Source: Nostoc sp. CHAB 5834
Lineage (GTDB): Bacteria > Cyanobacteriota > Cyanobacteriia > Cyanobacteriales > Nostocaceae
NCBI GenBank assembly: GCA_020829485.1
Contig: JAIVFU010000067.1
Location: 1-36,381 of the forward strand
Length of the DNA: 36,381 nt
Direction: 5' to 3'
Part shown: positions 1 through 8,779 of the stretch, piece after piece
Numbering within the stretch: position 1 is the first letter of the stretch
How the letters are laid out: each line of letters opens with the position of its first letter
Made by a program: the position numbers and the translations under genes
Notes under the pieces: generated by a model
Seen by the model: the letters and a program-made list of their open reading frames with translations, nothing else
Database searches by the model: none
What the model was told of the DNA's origin: nothing

Positions 1-170
1 CTAATGACCAATGACCAATGACCAATGACCAATGACCAATGACCAATGACCAATGACCAATGACCAATGACCAATGACCAATGACCAATGACCAATGACC
101 AATGACCAATGACCAATGACCAATGACCAATGACCAAATGACCAATGACCAATGACCAATGACCAATGAC
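1..170. repeat. Heptanucleotide tandem repeat (AATGACC)n
   Basis: About 24 near-perfect copies of a 7-base unit run from the window edge to base 170, with one 8-base unit (an extra A near 136-138). This is the short tandemly repeated repetitive (STRR) class known from heterocystous cyanobacteria. Because 7 is not a multiple of 3, each reading frame meets an ATG and a TGA once every 21 bases. The last in-frame ATG is the start codon of the next gene. The left boundary lies outside the window. Confidence 0.97.
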
Positions 171-1394
171 AACGCTTTAATAATAGAAAGCGCCATTTCC
201 CTTTTATTGGTACTTATCCAAGTACCAGCAACGGCGATTCTGTTTTCGCGCCTGCTAAAGGGGCCAAGGCGGCTTCCTCCAATAGAACCGCAACAGCCGA
301 CACTGGAGCTTTTGGGTAAGGTTAGCGTTGTCGTTCCCACGCTGAACGAAGCGCTTCGCATTAGCCCTCTGTTGGCTGGTTTAAGTCATCAAAGCTACGA
401 AGTTCGGGAAATTATTGTTGTAGACAGCAAGTCTGTTGATGGTACACCCGACTTGGTAAAAGCGACACAGCAGAAAGATCCACGCTTTCGCGTGATGACA
501 GATGACCCCTTACCCTCTGGTTGGGTGGGCCGTCCTTGGGCGTTGCATAACGGTTTTCTATCTAGCTCTGAGGGTAGTAAGTGGTTTCTGGGGCTGGATG
601 CTGATATTCAACCGCATCCTGGTTTGGTTGCTGGTTTGGTGAAGACAGCCGAAGCACACGGCTATGATCTCGTTTCCCTTTCACCCCAGTTCATTCTCAA
701 ATATCCAGGAGAGTGCTGGCTACAACCGGCTTTGTTGATGACTCTGCTTTACCGATTTGACCCGGCTGGGATCAATACAGAGCAACCAGAACGGGTGATG
801 GCAAATGGGCAGTGTTTTTTGTGTCGCCGCTCCGTTTTAGCTGCTGTGGGTGGCTATAGCAGTGCGAGTGGTTCTTTTTGTGATGATGTCACTTTGGCAC
901 GAAATATTGCTGCTCAAGGGTATAAAGTGGGCTTTTTAGATGGCGCAAAAGTCCTGAAAGTACGGATGTATGAAGGGGCGATGGAGACGTGGAAGGAGTG
1001 GGGGCGCAGTCTCGACCTCAAAGATGCAACTTCTCGTTCGCAGTTGTGGGGAGATTTATGGCTACTCACATCTGTTCAAGGTCTACCTCTTTTAATTGTC
1101 CTGAGTTTTGCGTTGATTTCTCCCCCACTTTCTTACTCGCTACAGACGCGATTAATCGCGTTACCCACTCCCCCACTCCTCTTACTGGGACTGAATTTAT
1201 TCTTGGTGGTGATTCGCTTTGCTATGCTAATTGCGATCGCACCTTCCTATAATCGCAAAAGCGCAAAAGGCTCATGGTTATTCTGGCTTTCCCCTTTTGC
1301 TGATCCCTTAGCTGTGCTGCGAATCTTCTTATCTGCGTTCCGCAAGCCACGCGAGTGGCGGGGACGGAAGTATAGTGCAAAAGAGGGGGAGTAG
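159..1394 (+). CDS. cruG: CruG-like membrane glycosyltransferase, family 2 (carotenoid 2'-O-glycosyltransferase)
   Basis: A GT2-fold enzyme of 411 residues. A hydrophobic N-terminal segment (about 8-33) precedes the catalytic domain, which opens with VSVVVPTLNEA near residue 55. It continues with VVDSKSVDGT, the metal-binding LDAD near 147, an FCDDVTLA acceptor motif near 241 and a later arginine-rich W..WGRSL segment. Two or three C-terminal membrane helices follow (about 303-370). This layout matches CruG, which adds the 2'-O sugar to myxol-type carotenoids in the cytoplasmic membrane; the family is secure, the exact acceptor is inferred. The start codon lies inside the AATGACC tract, with no Shine-Dalgarno sequence, and an in-frame TGA six bases upstream excludes a longer protein. 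The stop TAG lies in an AGTAGGG tract. It converges on rnhA. Confidence 0.82.
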   Translation: MTNDNALIIESAISLLLVLIQVPATAILFSRLLKGPRRLPPIEPQQPTLELLGKVSVVVPTLNEALRISPLLAGLSHQSYEVREIIVVDSKSVDGTPDLVKATQQKDPRFRVMTDDPLPSGWVGRPWALHNGFLSSSEGSKWFLGLDADIQPHPGLVAGLVKTAEAHGYDLVSLSPQFILKYPGECWLQPALLMTLLYRFDPAGINTEQPERVMANGQCFLCRRSVLAAVGGYSSASGSFCDDVTLARNIAAQGYKVGFLDGAKVLKVRMYEGAMETWKEWGRSLDLKDATSRSQLWGDLWLLTSVQGLPLLIVLSFALISPPLSYSLQTRLIALPTPPLLLLGLNLFLVVIRFAMLIAIAPSYNRKSAKGSWLFWLSPFADPLAVLRIFLSAFRKPREWRGRKYSAKEGE

Positions 1395-1467
1395 GGAGTA
1401 GGGAGTGAGCGAAATTCCCTACTCCCTACTCCCTACTCCCTACTCCCTACTCCCTACTCTCTACTCC
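1386..1467. repeat. Inverted heptamer tracts (AGTAGGG / CCCTACT) between convergent genes
   Basis: Two and a half AGTAGGG units (about 1389-1407) are followed by a 9-base spacer and six or more CCCTACT units (1417-1467). The two arms are complementary and could fold into a long GC-rich hairpin. The tract contains the TAG stop of the plus-strand glycosyltransferase (1392-1394) and the TAG stop of rnhA on the minus strand (1461-1463). Acting as a shared bidirectional terminator is an inference from position. Confidence 0.85.
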
Positions 1468-2369
1468 TCTTCACCTCCTAGTTGATCCCCCCGTTCCAGT
1501 TCCCAAAGAATTTGATTTCCTTCACGGCGTACCCGTGACACTATCCAGTTTCGCCAACGCCATTGATCTCCCCGACTGGTAACAGCGCTGGCGTGGACAT
1601 CCATCAAGTCTGCTAACTCAGAACTGGTGATTAAGTAGCCTTTTTCTGAAATTTCGTCAGCGATACGCAGAGTTTCGACCAAGCTGCGGAGTTGCGAAAC
1701 CCTCATTTCTGGCGGTTTCTCATCGGTTGCGGCCGCAGTTGGCCCACTAGATGGTTCCATAACGGTTATTTCTGGTGCAGAAGTACTGATTTCTTGCGGA
1801 CTTTGGTTAGTTATTCGAGAGTTTTTTTCATAATCAGCTACTTTTGCTACATTTAGTTCATTTGTGGAAGGTAAAGATTTATAAAAATTTGCAGGAGTTA
1901 ATTGTTGTAGCGAAGGAATTTTACCACTGGCATAAGTGCGAGCGATCGCATCACAACGTTCGTTACCTATGTTACCAGAATGTCCCCTGACGTGTTGCCA
2001 TTTTACTTGTTGGGTATTAAGTTCATCAAGAGTTTCCAAAAGCTCTTGATTTTGGACGGGTTTACCATCTGACTTTTTCCAGCCTTTCTTTTTCCAGCCT
2101 TTCACCCACTTGGTAACGCAGTTAATTAGGTATTCGCTATCGGTATGCAGGGTGATGGGTTGGGTTTGTTGAGATGTTTGCAAAAATTGGAGGGCTGCGA
2201 TCGCAGCTTGCATTTCCATTTTATTATTAGTGGTATGAGGGGATGCATCGCCCATTTCGTGGATTGAACCATCGCTGAAGTAGACAACAACTCCCCAACC
2301 GCCAGGGCCAGGGTTCCCCGTGCAAGCGCCATCGGTGTATATGCTTTGGATTGTGGGTTGAGTGGACAT
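1461..2369 (-). CDS. rnhA: Ribonuclease HI with long C-terminal extension
   Basis: Cleaves the RNA strand of RNA-DNA hybrids. From the ATG at 2369 the protein has 302 residues; a TTG seven codons upstream is in frame but unlikely. The RNase H fold fills the first half: YTDGACTGNPGPGGWG (Asp13), KMEMQAA (Glu52), HTDSEYL (Asp77), RGHSGN..NERCD (His130, Asp140), so all active-site residues are present. The basic KKKGWKK handle typical of RNase HI is also there. Bacterial RNase HI is usually about 155 residues. The extra 150 residues comprise a low-complexity Ser/Pro/Thr linker (about 165-220) and a small C-terminal domain, residues about 225-295, rich in Trp/Arg (WRWRNWIVSRVRR). No standard RBS is seen. 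The stop codon is in the heptamer tract. Confidence 0.95.
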   Translation of the reverse strand: MSTQPTIQSIYTDGACTGNPGPGGWGVVVYFSDGSIHEMGDASPHTTNNKMEMQAAIAALQFLQTSQQTQPITLHTDSEYLINCVTKWVKGWKKKGWKKSDGKPVQNQELLETLDELNTQQVKWQHVRGHSGNIGNERCDAIARTYASGKIPSLQQLTPANFYKSLPSTNELNVAKVADYEKNSRITNQSPQEISTSAPEITVMEPSSGPTAAATDEKPPEMRVSQLRSLVETLRIADEISEKGYLITSSELADLMDVHASAVTSRGDQWRWRNWIVSRVRREGNQILWELERGDQLGGEEE

Positions 2370-3070
2370 GATTAGGTTATCGAACCGCAAAGGACGCTAA
2401 GGACGCTAAGGGAAGAGTTATTAGCGGCGAATTTTTTCAAACAATATCCAGGCTATTATACTGGTTCGCACTCCGGCTTAGGTAACTAACGATGTGGGCG
2501 GGAAGATGAAGTTAAAACTAAGGTGAGTTGTAGCAGTTTTCATGTATTTGAACCACATTTATCGTAGGGGCACAGCATTGCTCATTGGTGTCAACTTAAG
2601 CAATAAGTAACCATAAGATGTATCACTAAGAACATCTTGATTGATAATGAAGTGCTTTGTTTTCTATATTTAGCAAAGGTTTTACCTAAGTTTAACCTAT
2701 TGGGTAAAAGCCTTCTTTTTTCATAGGTAAAGCCAGGACTCAATTTTATTTAAAACTCAATATTTTTTACACCAAATTCATGATTCTAATTACAAAGAGC
2801 AGGATAAAAATAATTTTTTTTCTAGCATTGCTTGCAAAATAAAAATAAAAAAATAAATTCTACCTACCATTTGGAGGATTTCTAGTCTAAATTAAATGTG
2901 CATTTAGATACAAATAAATTGTTAAAATTGATTATAAGTCGTTTTCTGTTTGTTTTACCGTTGATTATATAATTCTGGCTTTTCACGGCATCTGAAAAAG
3001 GTCATTTTGAGGGTTTCTCAAGCCCTAATTTTATCATTAGCAGGTAAAAGTCACAGAAAGTTAGAATAAA
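2370..3070. other. Long intergenic region, AT-rich
   Basis: About 700 bases between divergent rnhA and the response regulator. The first 40 bases contain a short AGGACGCTA duplication. A left-end fragment of a dispersed element lies at 2564-2602 (listed separately). The rest, from about 2610 to 3050, is strongly AT-rich with no credible ORF, tRNA or repeat that I can identify. It probably holds the promoters of both divergent genes. Confidence 0.6.
2564..2602 (+). mobile_element. Left-end remnant of the ATTGGTGTCAAC mini-element in a hairpin repeat
   Basis: The sequence GTAGGGGCACAGCATTGCT followed by CATTGGTGTCAACTTAAGC matches the left junctions of the complete copies at 13698 and 25870. 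No matching right end (GTTAAGTTGACACGCAT) follows within the intergenic space, so this copy is truncated. Confidence 0.75.
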
Positions 3071-3484
3071 ATGTCATTTATGGAACCTTCTGGAACTCTT
3101 GCTGGTTTAGACATTCTGGTAGTTGAGGATGACGATGATACTCGCTTATTCATCACTACTGTTTTGGAAATGGATGGAGCAAAAGTTATAGCAGTGATAT
3201 CAGCAGATGCGGCACGCAAAGTATTATGTGAATTGCAACCCGATGTTTTAATTTCTGATATTGGTTTACCTGGGGAGGATGGCTACACTCTCATCCGCAA
3301 AATTCGTGCGCTCAAACCAAAGAATGGTGGACGAGTCCCGGCTATTGCTTTAACAGCCTTTGCTGATACTGAGGATCGTATCCGTGCCTTGGAAGGTGGC
3401 TTTAATACTCATGTATCTAAACCAATTGATCCTGAAGAACTAGTTGAGATAGTGGCTAGTTTGGTTGGTTCTTGTAATTGGTAA
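3071..3484 (+). CDS. Single-domain response regulator (CheY-like receiver)
   Basis: A 137-residue protein consisting only of a receiver domain. The acidic pocket is ILVVEDDDDTR (Asp20-Asp22), the phosphoacceptor is Asp63 in LISDIGLPGEDG, the switch Thr is Thr95 in AIALTAFA and the invariant Lys is Lys117 in VSKPIDP. All residues needed for phosphorylation are present and no output domain follows, so it probably acts by protein-protein contact or as a phosphate relay. ATG at 3071 and ATG at 3080 are both possible starts; neither has a clear RBS. No histidine kinase is adjacent, so the partner cannot be inferred. Receivers of this type in cyanobacteria often pair with hybrid kinases encoded elsewhere. 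Confidence 0.93.
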   Translation: MSFMEPSGTLAGLDILVVEDDDDTRLFITTVLEMDGAKVIAVISADAARKVLCELQPDVLISDIGLPGEDGYTLIRKIRALKPKNGGRVPAIALTAFADTEDRIRALEGGFNTHVSKPIDPEELVEIVASLVGSCNW

Positions 3485-4187
3485 TTATGAAGCAATACGC
3501 TTGGGTTAAGGATTTTTGGTACTGATTTTAGACCTGTAGAGACGCGTTAGCGTAGCGGGGCGTTCGCTTTTAGCGTCTCCAAGAGTTGCCCAGTACAATT
3601 TCGTGTCTCTACCAAGGTTTTTGGGTTTAACCCAAAGTCCTTACGAAAGATATGGTTTTTAACGTTGACCCATATTTGGTATTTATTGGCAATACGTAAG
3701 TCCTATAGGACTAATATTTGATTTCTGAAAAAGCTCCGTACAGATCGAAAAGCCTAATTCCCTACTCCCTACTCCCTACTCCCCACTCCCCGCCCACATA
3801 GATAATTTCAAAAATCAAATACGATTCCTATATGAATGTTAACAATGAATAATGGCAACTTGCTGTAAGAGTTTCCACCAACTAGTTCCCCACAAGAAGA
3901 CTGAAACTAGAAGTTTTGAGAGTTAATGATTGCAGCAATTGCATATATCTAGATGTTGACTAGCGATCGCTAACCCGAAATCAATAACAGCCAAAGTCTT
4001 TCAATTACGAACAACAAACCCTGTGGAAACTAAACTTTTAAGGATTGTGCAACTTAATTAAACACACAGATTAGAGTAATATAACAACGGTGGTATCATT
4101 GCATCAAAATGATACCGTAATTTTGTCTAGATATAGAATTCTATCGCCCTGCCAACGGTAGATTATTTCTGAAAGGAGTTTGCTGCA
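3485..4187. repeat. Intergenic region with palindromic repeats and a CCCTACT tract
   Basis: Three structures are visible. An imperfect inverted repeat spans about 3497-3645 (TTGGGTTAAGGATTTTTGG against a right arm containing TTTGGGTTAA). Inside it a second hairpin has arms GAGACGC (3539-3545) and GCGTCTC (3573-3579), of the GCGTTAGCGTAGC type common in Nostoc intergenic DNA. A heptamer CCCTACT tract lies at 3760-3790. No coding region is supported. Confidence 0.65.
4092..4116. promoter_or_regulatory. 9-bp inverted repeat upstream of the phosphatase gene
   Basis: GGTATCATT (4092-4100) and AATGATACC (4108-4116) are perfect arms around a 7-base spacer, 72 bases before the ATG at 4188. The spacing and symmetry suit a dimeric repressor site, but no regulator is assigned. 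A strong AAAGGAG ribosome-binding site follows at about 4173-4179. Confidence 0.4.
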
Positions 4188-5060
4188 ATGTCCACAACAC
4201 CTACTACTCGACTGATTTTAGAGACTTTACTCCCCCATCTGAAAGTAGCAGCAGCCTATGCCCATTTTCTTCAACCAAAAATTGCTGCACTTCCCGCCAA
4301 AGAACAAGGAAACAACTTTTTTAGTGCCGCACTTACTGATGCAGATGTGGCTATTCAAAATCTGGTAGAAGTAGTATTACTGGGCACTTTCCCAGATATT
4401 CGCTTTTATGGTGAAGAGTATGAAAGTTCTAAGAATACTAAGTATTTTCGCGCTACCGACCTCGGTTCAGAAGGTGATTATTTAGTCACACTCGACCCAA
4501 TTGATGGCACGAAGTTTTACATGGATGGACATTCTAATTACCAAATTATTCTCGGTATTCTAAATTCCGATGACTTTGAAGCAGTAATTGCTATTTCCCC
4601 TGCCCAAAATATTTATTTTTACGCTCTGCGAGGTGAAGGTGCTTTTAAGGGGAGCCTGGATATGAGCTTAGAAGCCTGTGCCCCGTTACACATAACATCC
4701 ATCAAACCTGCTATTTTGTTGGGATGGGGAATGAATGCGATCGCACCTTTACTAAAAGAGCGATATAAAGTAATCGATATAGCGACTGATTACTCTAGTG
4801 AGATTGAAATTCCCAATCTCAATGGTATTTTCAGTGGCCACTTGAGTGGAGCAGTGATCAAATCGGGCAAATTTATTGATGGTGCTGCACTCGCTTTTAT
4901 TGCCAGAGAAGCTGGCTGGATTGTAACTACTCTCGACGGTTCGACTTTACCGCCACTGCATACTTGTCAAAACTATAGCCTGCCTGGATTGATAATAGCT
5001 GCCTCAAAATCTGTTCATCAAGACCTACTGAAAGCCATGCAAAGTCTACCTGTTTGTTAG
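4188..5060 (+). CDS. Inositol monophosphatase family phosphatase
   Basis: A Mg2+-dependent sugar or nucleotide phosphatase of the IMPase/FBPase/CysQ superfamily, 290 residues. The metal ligands are visible: Glu76-Glu77 in FYGEEYE, the DPIDGT motif at 103-108 (Asp103, Asp106), and Asp231 in the C-terminal IDGAALAF motif. The usual second motif GTxxF is followed here by YMDGHSNYQIILG. The start is fixed by an AAAGGAG site 8-9 bases upstream. Substrate cannot be told from sequence: inositol phosphate, histidinol phosphate and 3'-phosphoadenosine 5'-phosphate are all precedents in the family. It stands alone; a TA-flanked mini-element follows its stop directly and its internal hairpin may end transcription. 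Confidence 0.88.
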   Translation: MSTTPTTRLILETLLPHLKVAAAYAHFLQPKIAALPAKEQGNNFFSAALTDADVAIQNLVEVVLLGTFPDIRFYGEEYESSKNTKYFRATDLGSEGDYLVTLDPIDGTKFYMDGHSNYQIILGILNSDDFEAVIAISPAQNIYFYALRGEGAFKGSLDMSLEACAPLHITSIKPAILLGWGMNAIAPLLKERYKVIDIATDYSSEIEIPNLNGIFSGHLSGAVIKSGKFIDGAALAFIAREAGWIVTTLDGSTLPPLHTCQNYSLPGLIIAASKSVHQDLLKAMQSLPVC

Positions 5061-5066
5061 TAAATA

Positions 5067-5155
5067 GACATCTCCGAAAATGAATTGTTTTGACGTTGCA
5101 TTGTAACGTCAAGACAAGGGTTTCAGGTAACGCATAATTAATTTCTGGAGATGTC
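5067..5155. mobile_element. 89-bp TA-flanked mini-element (IS630/Tc1-mariner-like MITE)
   Basis: Ends GACATCTCC and GGAGATGTC form terminal inverted repeats, extended imperfectly inward (GAAAATGAATT / AATTAATTTC), and both flanks are TA. An internal hairpin TTGACGTT / AACGTCAA lies near the middle. TA target duplication is the signature of the IS630/Tc1-mariner superfamily; assignment rests on ends only. Confidence 0.6.
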
Positions 5156-5195
5156 TAATAATTAGTTAATTATTTACTAACTATCCTTAAATAAA

Positions 5196-6173
5196 ATGAA
5201 AATTTGTATTGTTGGCGCGGGTGCGATCGGTGGATATTTAGGGGCGAAATTGGCACTGGCAGGTGAATCAGTGACATTAATTGCTCGTGGTTCTCATTTG
5301 GAGGCAATTCAAAAAAATGGTCTGAAGTTGCTCATGGCAGATGGTTCTAGCCAAATTGTTAGTCCGTTGGCAACTAGCGATATCCAGTCAGCAGGGCCAC
5401 AAGATGTAGTAATTTTAACTGTCAAGGCTCACAGTGTTCCAGCGATCGCACCTCTTCTCCCTGCACTCTACAACCCTGATACGATGGTGGTAACAGCCCA
5501 AAATGGCGTTCCTTGGTGGTACTTTCGCAAGTATGGCAGTGAGTATGAAGGTACGCGAATTCAATCTGTTGACCCAAATGGCATTATTGAAGCTAGTATC
5601 GGTGCTGACCGTGCTATCGGTTGTGTTGTTTACCCGGCAACTGAGATAATAGAACCAGGTGTGATTAAGCATATTGAAGGCGATCGCTTTACTCTTGGTG
5701 AAATCGACGGCACTAAAACAGAACGCATCCAATTATTGGCACAGACTTTAAAACAGGCAGGATTCAAAGCACCAATCCGCAATCAAATTCGCACAGAAAT
5801 TTGGATTAAGTTGTGGGGGAATGTGGCATTTAATCCCATCAGTGCCTTAACTGGTGCTACTCTAGAGGATATTTGTCGCTATCCCCTCACCCGTAAACTA
5901 GCGCGGCAAATGATGAGTGAAACTCAAGCGATCGCCCAAAATTTAGGTATAAAGTTTGGTATTAGTTTAGAACAGCGAATTAATGGGGCAGAAAATGTTG
6001 GTGCCCATAAAACCTCAATGCTACAAGATATAGAAGCTGGACGCGCTACGGAGATAGATGCTATTGTTGGCGCGGTGGCAGAATTGGGAAAACTTACTCA
6101 AATTCCCACACCTCATATTGATGCTATTTATGCCAGCCTCAAGTTGTTGGAGGCGACCAAAATAAGAATTTGA
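5196..6173 (+). CDS. panE: 2-dehydropantoate 2-reductase (ketopantoate reductase)
   Basis: Reduces 2-dehydropantoate to pantoate with NADPH in pantothenate and CoA synthesis. The 325-residue protein opens with the Rossmann motif IVGAGAIGGYLGAKLA (GxGxxG at 7-12). VILTVKAHSV near 73 carries the conserved Lys-containing segment. The C-terminal ApbA domain is recognised by RTEIWIKLWGNVAFNPISALTGAT near 201-224, with the catalytic Lys in IKLWGN. Near the C-terminus KTSMLQDIEAGRATEID is the substrate-binding signature. Several PanE paralogues occur in cyanobacteria and some act on other 2-oxo acids, so the pathway role is likely but not certain. It stands alone on the plus strand. Confidence 0.92.
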   Translation: MKICIVGAGAIGGYLGAKLALAGESVTLIARGSHLEAIQKNGLKLLMADGSSQIVSPLATSDIQSAGPQDVVILTVKAHSVPAIAPLLPALYNPDTMVVTAQNGVPWWYFRKYGSEYEGTRIQSVDPNGIIEASIGADRAIGCVVYPATEIIEPGVIKHIEGDRFTLGEIDGTKTERIQLLAQTLKQAGFKAPIRNQIRTEIWIKLWGNVAFNPISALTGATLEDICRYPLTRKLARQMMSETQAIAQNLGIKFGISLEQRINGAENVGAHKTSMLQDIEAGRATEIDAIVGAVAELGKLTQIPTPHIDAIYASLKLLEATKIRI

Positions 6174-6329
6174 TAATCGTTAATTACAACATTTCATTAA
6201 TTTATAACAAATTCTCTGCGTACCTCTGCGCTTACCTCCGCGCCCCTTTGCATTTAAATTTCAACCCTCAATTCCCCACGATTTTACACGTTTCAGGTGC
6301 AGAATTGAAATTATATAATTATCAAGTTC
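6174..6329. promoter_or_regulatory. Probable promoter region of the bgtB-bgtA operon
   Basis: After a short CTCTGCG-type repeat (about 6213-6250), a TATAAT hexamer at 6314-6319 lies 11 bases before the ATG at 6330. This is too close for a standard leader, unless the transcript is nearly leaderless. The hexamer opposite (TTTCAG, 6291-6296, 17-base spacing) is a weak -35. I found no GTA-N8-TAC NtcA site. Confidence 0.3.
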
Positions 6330-7817
6330 ATGAATAAAAAGAAAGTATGGCTATCAACAATACTAGTTGTACCATTAGTAATCAGCATCATCATCGGACA
6401 TAGTAATTCTCTAAAAGCTGCCTCATCTTTAGCAAAAGACACGCTGACGATGATTACTTCCCCAGATTATCCTCCTTATGAGTTTTATGATACGAAAGGA
6501 GGCGATCGCCAAATCGTTGGCTTTGATATAGATATTGCCAAAACCCTTGCTGAAAAACTTGGGTTTAAACTTCAAATAATGGAATCCGATTTTAATGGGT
6601 TAATTCCTGCACTCCAAGCAAATCGTGCTGACTTTGTAATGGCTGGGATGACTCCGACTCCAGAACGTCAGAAAAATATTGACTTTTCAATTATTTATTA
6701 CGAAGCCAAAGATACCATTGTCGCTCCTAAAGGTAGCAACCTGAAGCAGCCCCAAGACTTATCAGGAAAAAAAGTTGGGGTACAACTAGGAACGATACAA
6801 GAACAAAATGCTCAGAAAATTGCTCAAAAAGTTGCAGGTATTCAGTTAAAGCAACTCAACAGAGTGCCGGAAGTAGTTCAGGAAATCAAATCTGGGCGAA
6901 TTGATGCAGCAATTGTTGAGGATACCGTCGCAAAGGGATTCGCCCAAGCTAACCCAGATTTAGAATTTAATACTATTCCCTCAGAGCAGGCAAGTGGATC
7001 TGCGATCGCTTTTCCCAAAGGTTCTTCCTTAGTAGAACCGTTTAACAAAGTCCTTCAAGAAATGAAGGACAATGGCACATTGGCTAAACTAGTAAGCAAG
7101 TGGTTTTCAGAGAACACCACCGCTAATTCTGAATCTTCAACTCCTGCTAAAGGCGGATTAAATCTCGACTTCACCAGGATTCTTCCAGACATTCCCTTTA
7201 TTCTGCGGGGAATCCCTTTAACTTTGTTGTTTACCCTATTATCTGTCTCCTTGGGGTTAATTTGGGGAACAATACTGTCTCTATTAAAAATTCTCGGCAT
7301 TAAGCCGCTTACCTGGGTTGCTAACGCTTACACCTCGGTTTTTCGAGGCACACCTTTGCTATTACAGTTGGCATTGGTTTACTACGCAACACCCCAGCTT
7401 ACAGGCTATGACATTTCCGCATTGCAGGCTGGGGTGCTAACTTTTACCCTAAATTCTGGCGCTTATATGTCAGAAACCATCAGGGGTGGAATTCAGGCGG
7501 TGGATAAAGGGCAAAGTGAAGCGGCGATGTCTATGGGTGTTCCCTATTGGTTGATGATGTGGGATGTGATTTTACCGCAAGCATTGAAGAATATTCTCCC
7601 AGCATTGGTAAATGAAACTATTGGATTACTCAAAGATTCCGCGCTGGTGTCAACCATTGGGGTGGTGGAAATATTACGAAGCGCCCAAATCGTTGGTGCA
7701 AACAAGTATATTTATTTTGAACCACTGCTATTTGCAGGGTTAATCTACTATGTTTTAGTAATGGGTATGACCTTGGGTGCATCCGCTTTAGAAAGGAGGT
7801 TACGGGAAAGTGAATAA
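6330..7817 (+). CDS. bgtB: Amino-acid ABC transporter: fused substrate-binding protein and permease (BgtB-like)
   Basis: A 495-residue fusion. Residues 1-31 are a signal peptide or anchor. Residues about 36-265 are a family 3 solute-binding domain ([44 protein letters not shown]). Residues about 283-495 are the permease, with [18 protein letters not shown], the [10 protein letters not shown] motif, and the EAA loop near 393-425 (EAAMSMG...[13 protein letters not shown]) that docks to the ATPase. The same fused arrangement is known for BgtB of Anabaena, part of an uptake system for basic amino acids and glutamine. Specificity here is by analogy. Its last 8 bases overlap the ATPase gene, showing translational coupling. 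Confidence 0.88.
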   Translation: MNKKKVWLSTILVVPLVISIIIGHSNSLKAASSLAKDTLTMITSPDYPPYEFYDTKGGDRQIVGFDIDIAKTLAEKLGFKLQIMESDFNGLIPALQANRADFVMAGMTPTPERQKNIDFSIIYYEAKDTIVAPKGSNLKQPQDLSGKKVGVQLGTIQEQNAQKIAQKVAGIQLKQLNRVPEVVQEIKSGRIDAAIVEDTVAKGFAQANPDLEFNTIPSEQASGSAIAFPKGSSLVEPFNKVLQEMKDNGTLAKLVSKWFSENTTANSESSTPAKGGLNLDFTRILPDIPFILRGIPLTLLFTLLSVSLGLIWGTILSLLKILGIKPLTWVANAYTSVFRGTPLLLQLALVYYATPQLTGYDISALQAGVLTFTLNSGAYMSETIRGGIQAVDKGQSEAAMSMGVPYWLMMWDVILPQALKNILPALVNETIGLLKDSALVSTIGVVEILRSAQIVGANKYIYFEPLLFAGLIYYVLVMGMTLGASALERRLRESE

Positions 7818-8544
7818 TGTAGTAATTCGCACGGAATTCTTATGTAAATCCTTTGGCAAACTCGACGTACTCAAAGATATTTCTACTGAGTTTTATCAGG
7901 GCGAAGTGGTTGCTATACTAGGCCCTTCTGGTTCAGGGAAGTCTACCTTTCTGCGATGCATAAACTTGTTAGAACAACCCACCAAAGGAAGAATCTACTT
8001 TCATGAGCAAGAAATCACCAAGCCCAAGGCAAACATTGCTAAGGTGCGCCAGCGTTTGGTAATGGTATTTCAACATTTTAATTTGTTTCCCCACATGAAT
8101 GTGCTGCAAAATGTCACTTATGCACCCATCAAGGTGAAAGGAATTAACAAGCAAAAAGCAGAAGAACATGGCTTAGAATTGCTAAAATCGGTAGGTTTAG
8201 AAGAAAAAGTGTCTGTGTACCCATCCAAACTATCTGGGGGACAAAAACAGCGAGTAGCGATCGCTCGGGCATTAGCAATGGAACCAGAGATGATTTTGTT
8301 TGATGAACCCACTTCTGCATTAGATCCAGAAATGGTCAAAGATGTGCTGGAAGTGATGAAAGCTTTAGCACTATCTGGAATGACAATGGCGATCGTCACT
8401 CATGAAATGGGGTTTGCAAGAGTTGTTGCCAATCGGATTATGTTCCTCGACCAGGGAATTTTAGCAGAAGATGCTACTCCTAGCGAGTTTTTTCAAAATC
8501 CTAAGTGCGATCGCGCCAAGCAGTTCTTAGAAAAAATGCTTTAG
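7810..8544 (+). CDS. bgtA: Amino-acid ABC transporter ATPase (BgtA/GlnQ-like)
   Basis: The energy-coupling subunit for the preceding permease, 244 residues, cytoplasmic. Walker A is GPSGSGKST (about 38-46), the Q-loop is [10 protein letters not shown], the ABC signature is LSGGQKQR, Walker B is [12 protein letters not shown] and the H-loop is [23 protein letters not shown] and [17 protein letters not shown] are typical of the polar amino-acid (GlnQ/HisP) group. The start is GTG at 7810, supported by GAAAGGAGGT ending 9-10 bases upstream and lying inside the bgtB coding sequence. An ATG in the next codons is not in frame. Together with bgtB it forms a complete importer. Confidence 0.93.
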   Translation: MNNVVIRTEFLCKSFGKLDVLKDISTEFYQGEVVAILGPSGSGKSTFLRCINLLEQPTKGRIYFHEQEITKPKANIAKVRQRLVMVFQHFNLFPHMNVLQNVTYAPIKVKGINKQKAEEHGLELLKSVGLEEKVSVYPSKLSGGQKQRVAIARALAMEPEMILFDEPTSALDPEMVKDVLEVMKALALSGMTMAIVTHEMGFARVVANRIMFLDQGILAEDATPSEFFQNPKCDRAKQFLEKML

Positions 8545-8779
8545 AACATCAGGAATTTGCCGCTTTTTTTGTATTCTTGAAACTTTTCCAATATCTTGTG
8601 AGCGTTCATATTTCGACTCCAAAAGCTGGGTTTTTAATCTTCACTATAATTAGTGTAATTATGTAATTTTGTAACTTAAAGATAGTTTGTAAAGAAAATC
8701 TAAAGGTAGCAAATAGCGATCGCCTGAAAACAGGATAATGCAGCTAAACAGGTTAATCCTTCCCATTCAACCTCTAACT

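Noticed and set aside
1..170. CRISPR array suggested by the regular repeats at the left edge
   Set aside because: The 7-base units are directly adjacent with no spacers, so this is a simple tandem repeat.
6174..6329. NtcA site before the amino-acid transporter
   Set aside because: No GTA-N8-TAC with a suitable -10 spacing was found.
8738..8779. Longer N-terminus for the FMN reductase from ATG 8738
   Set aside because: The 14 added residues do not fit the flavodoxin fold, and ATG 8780 starts directly before the first strand.
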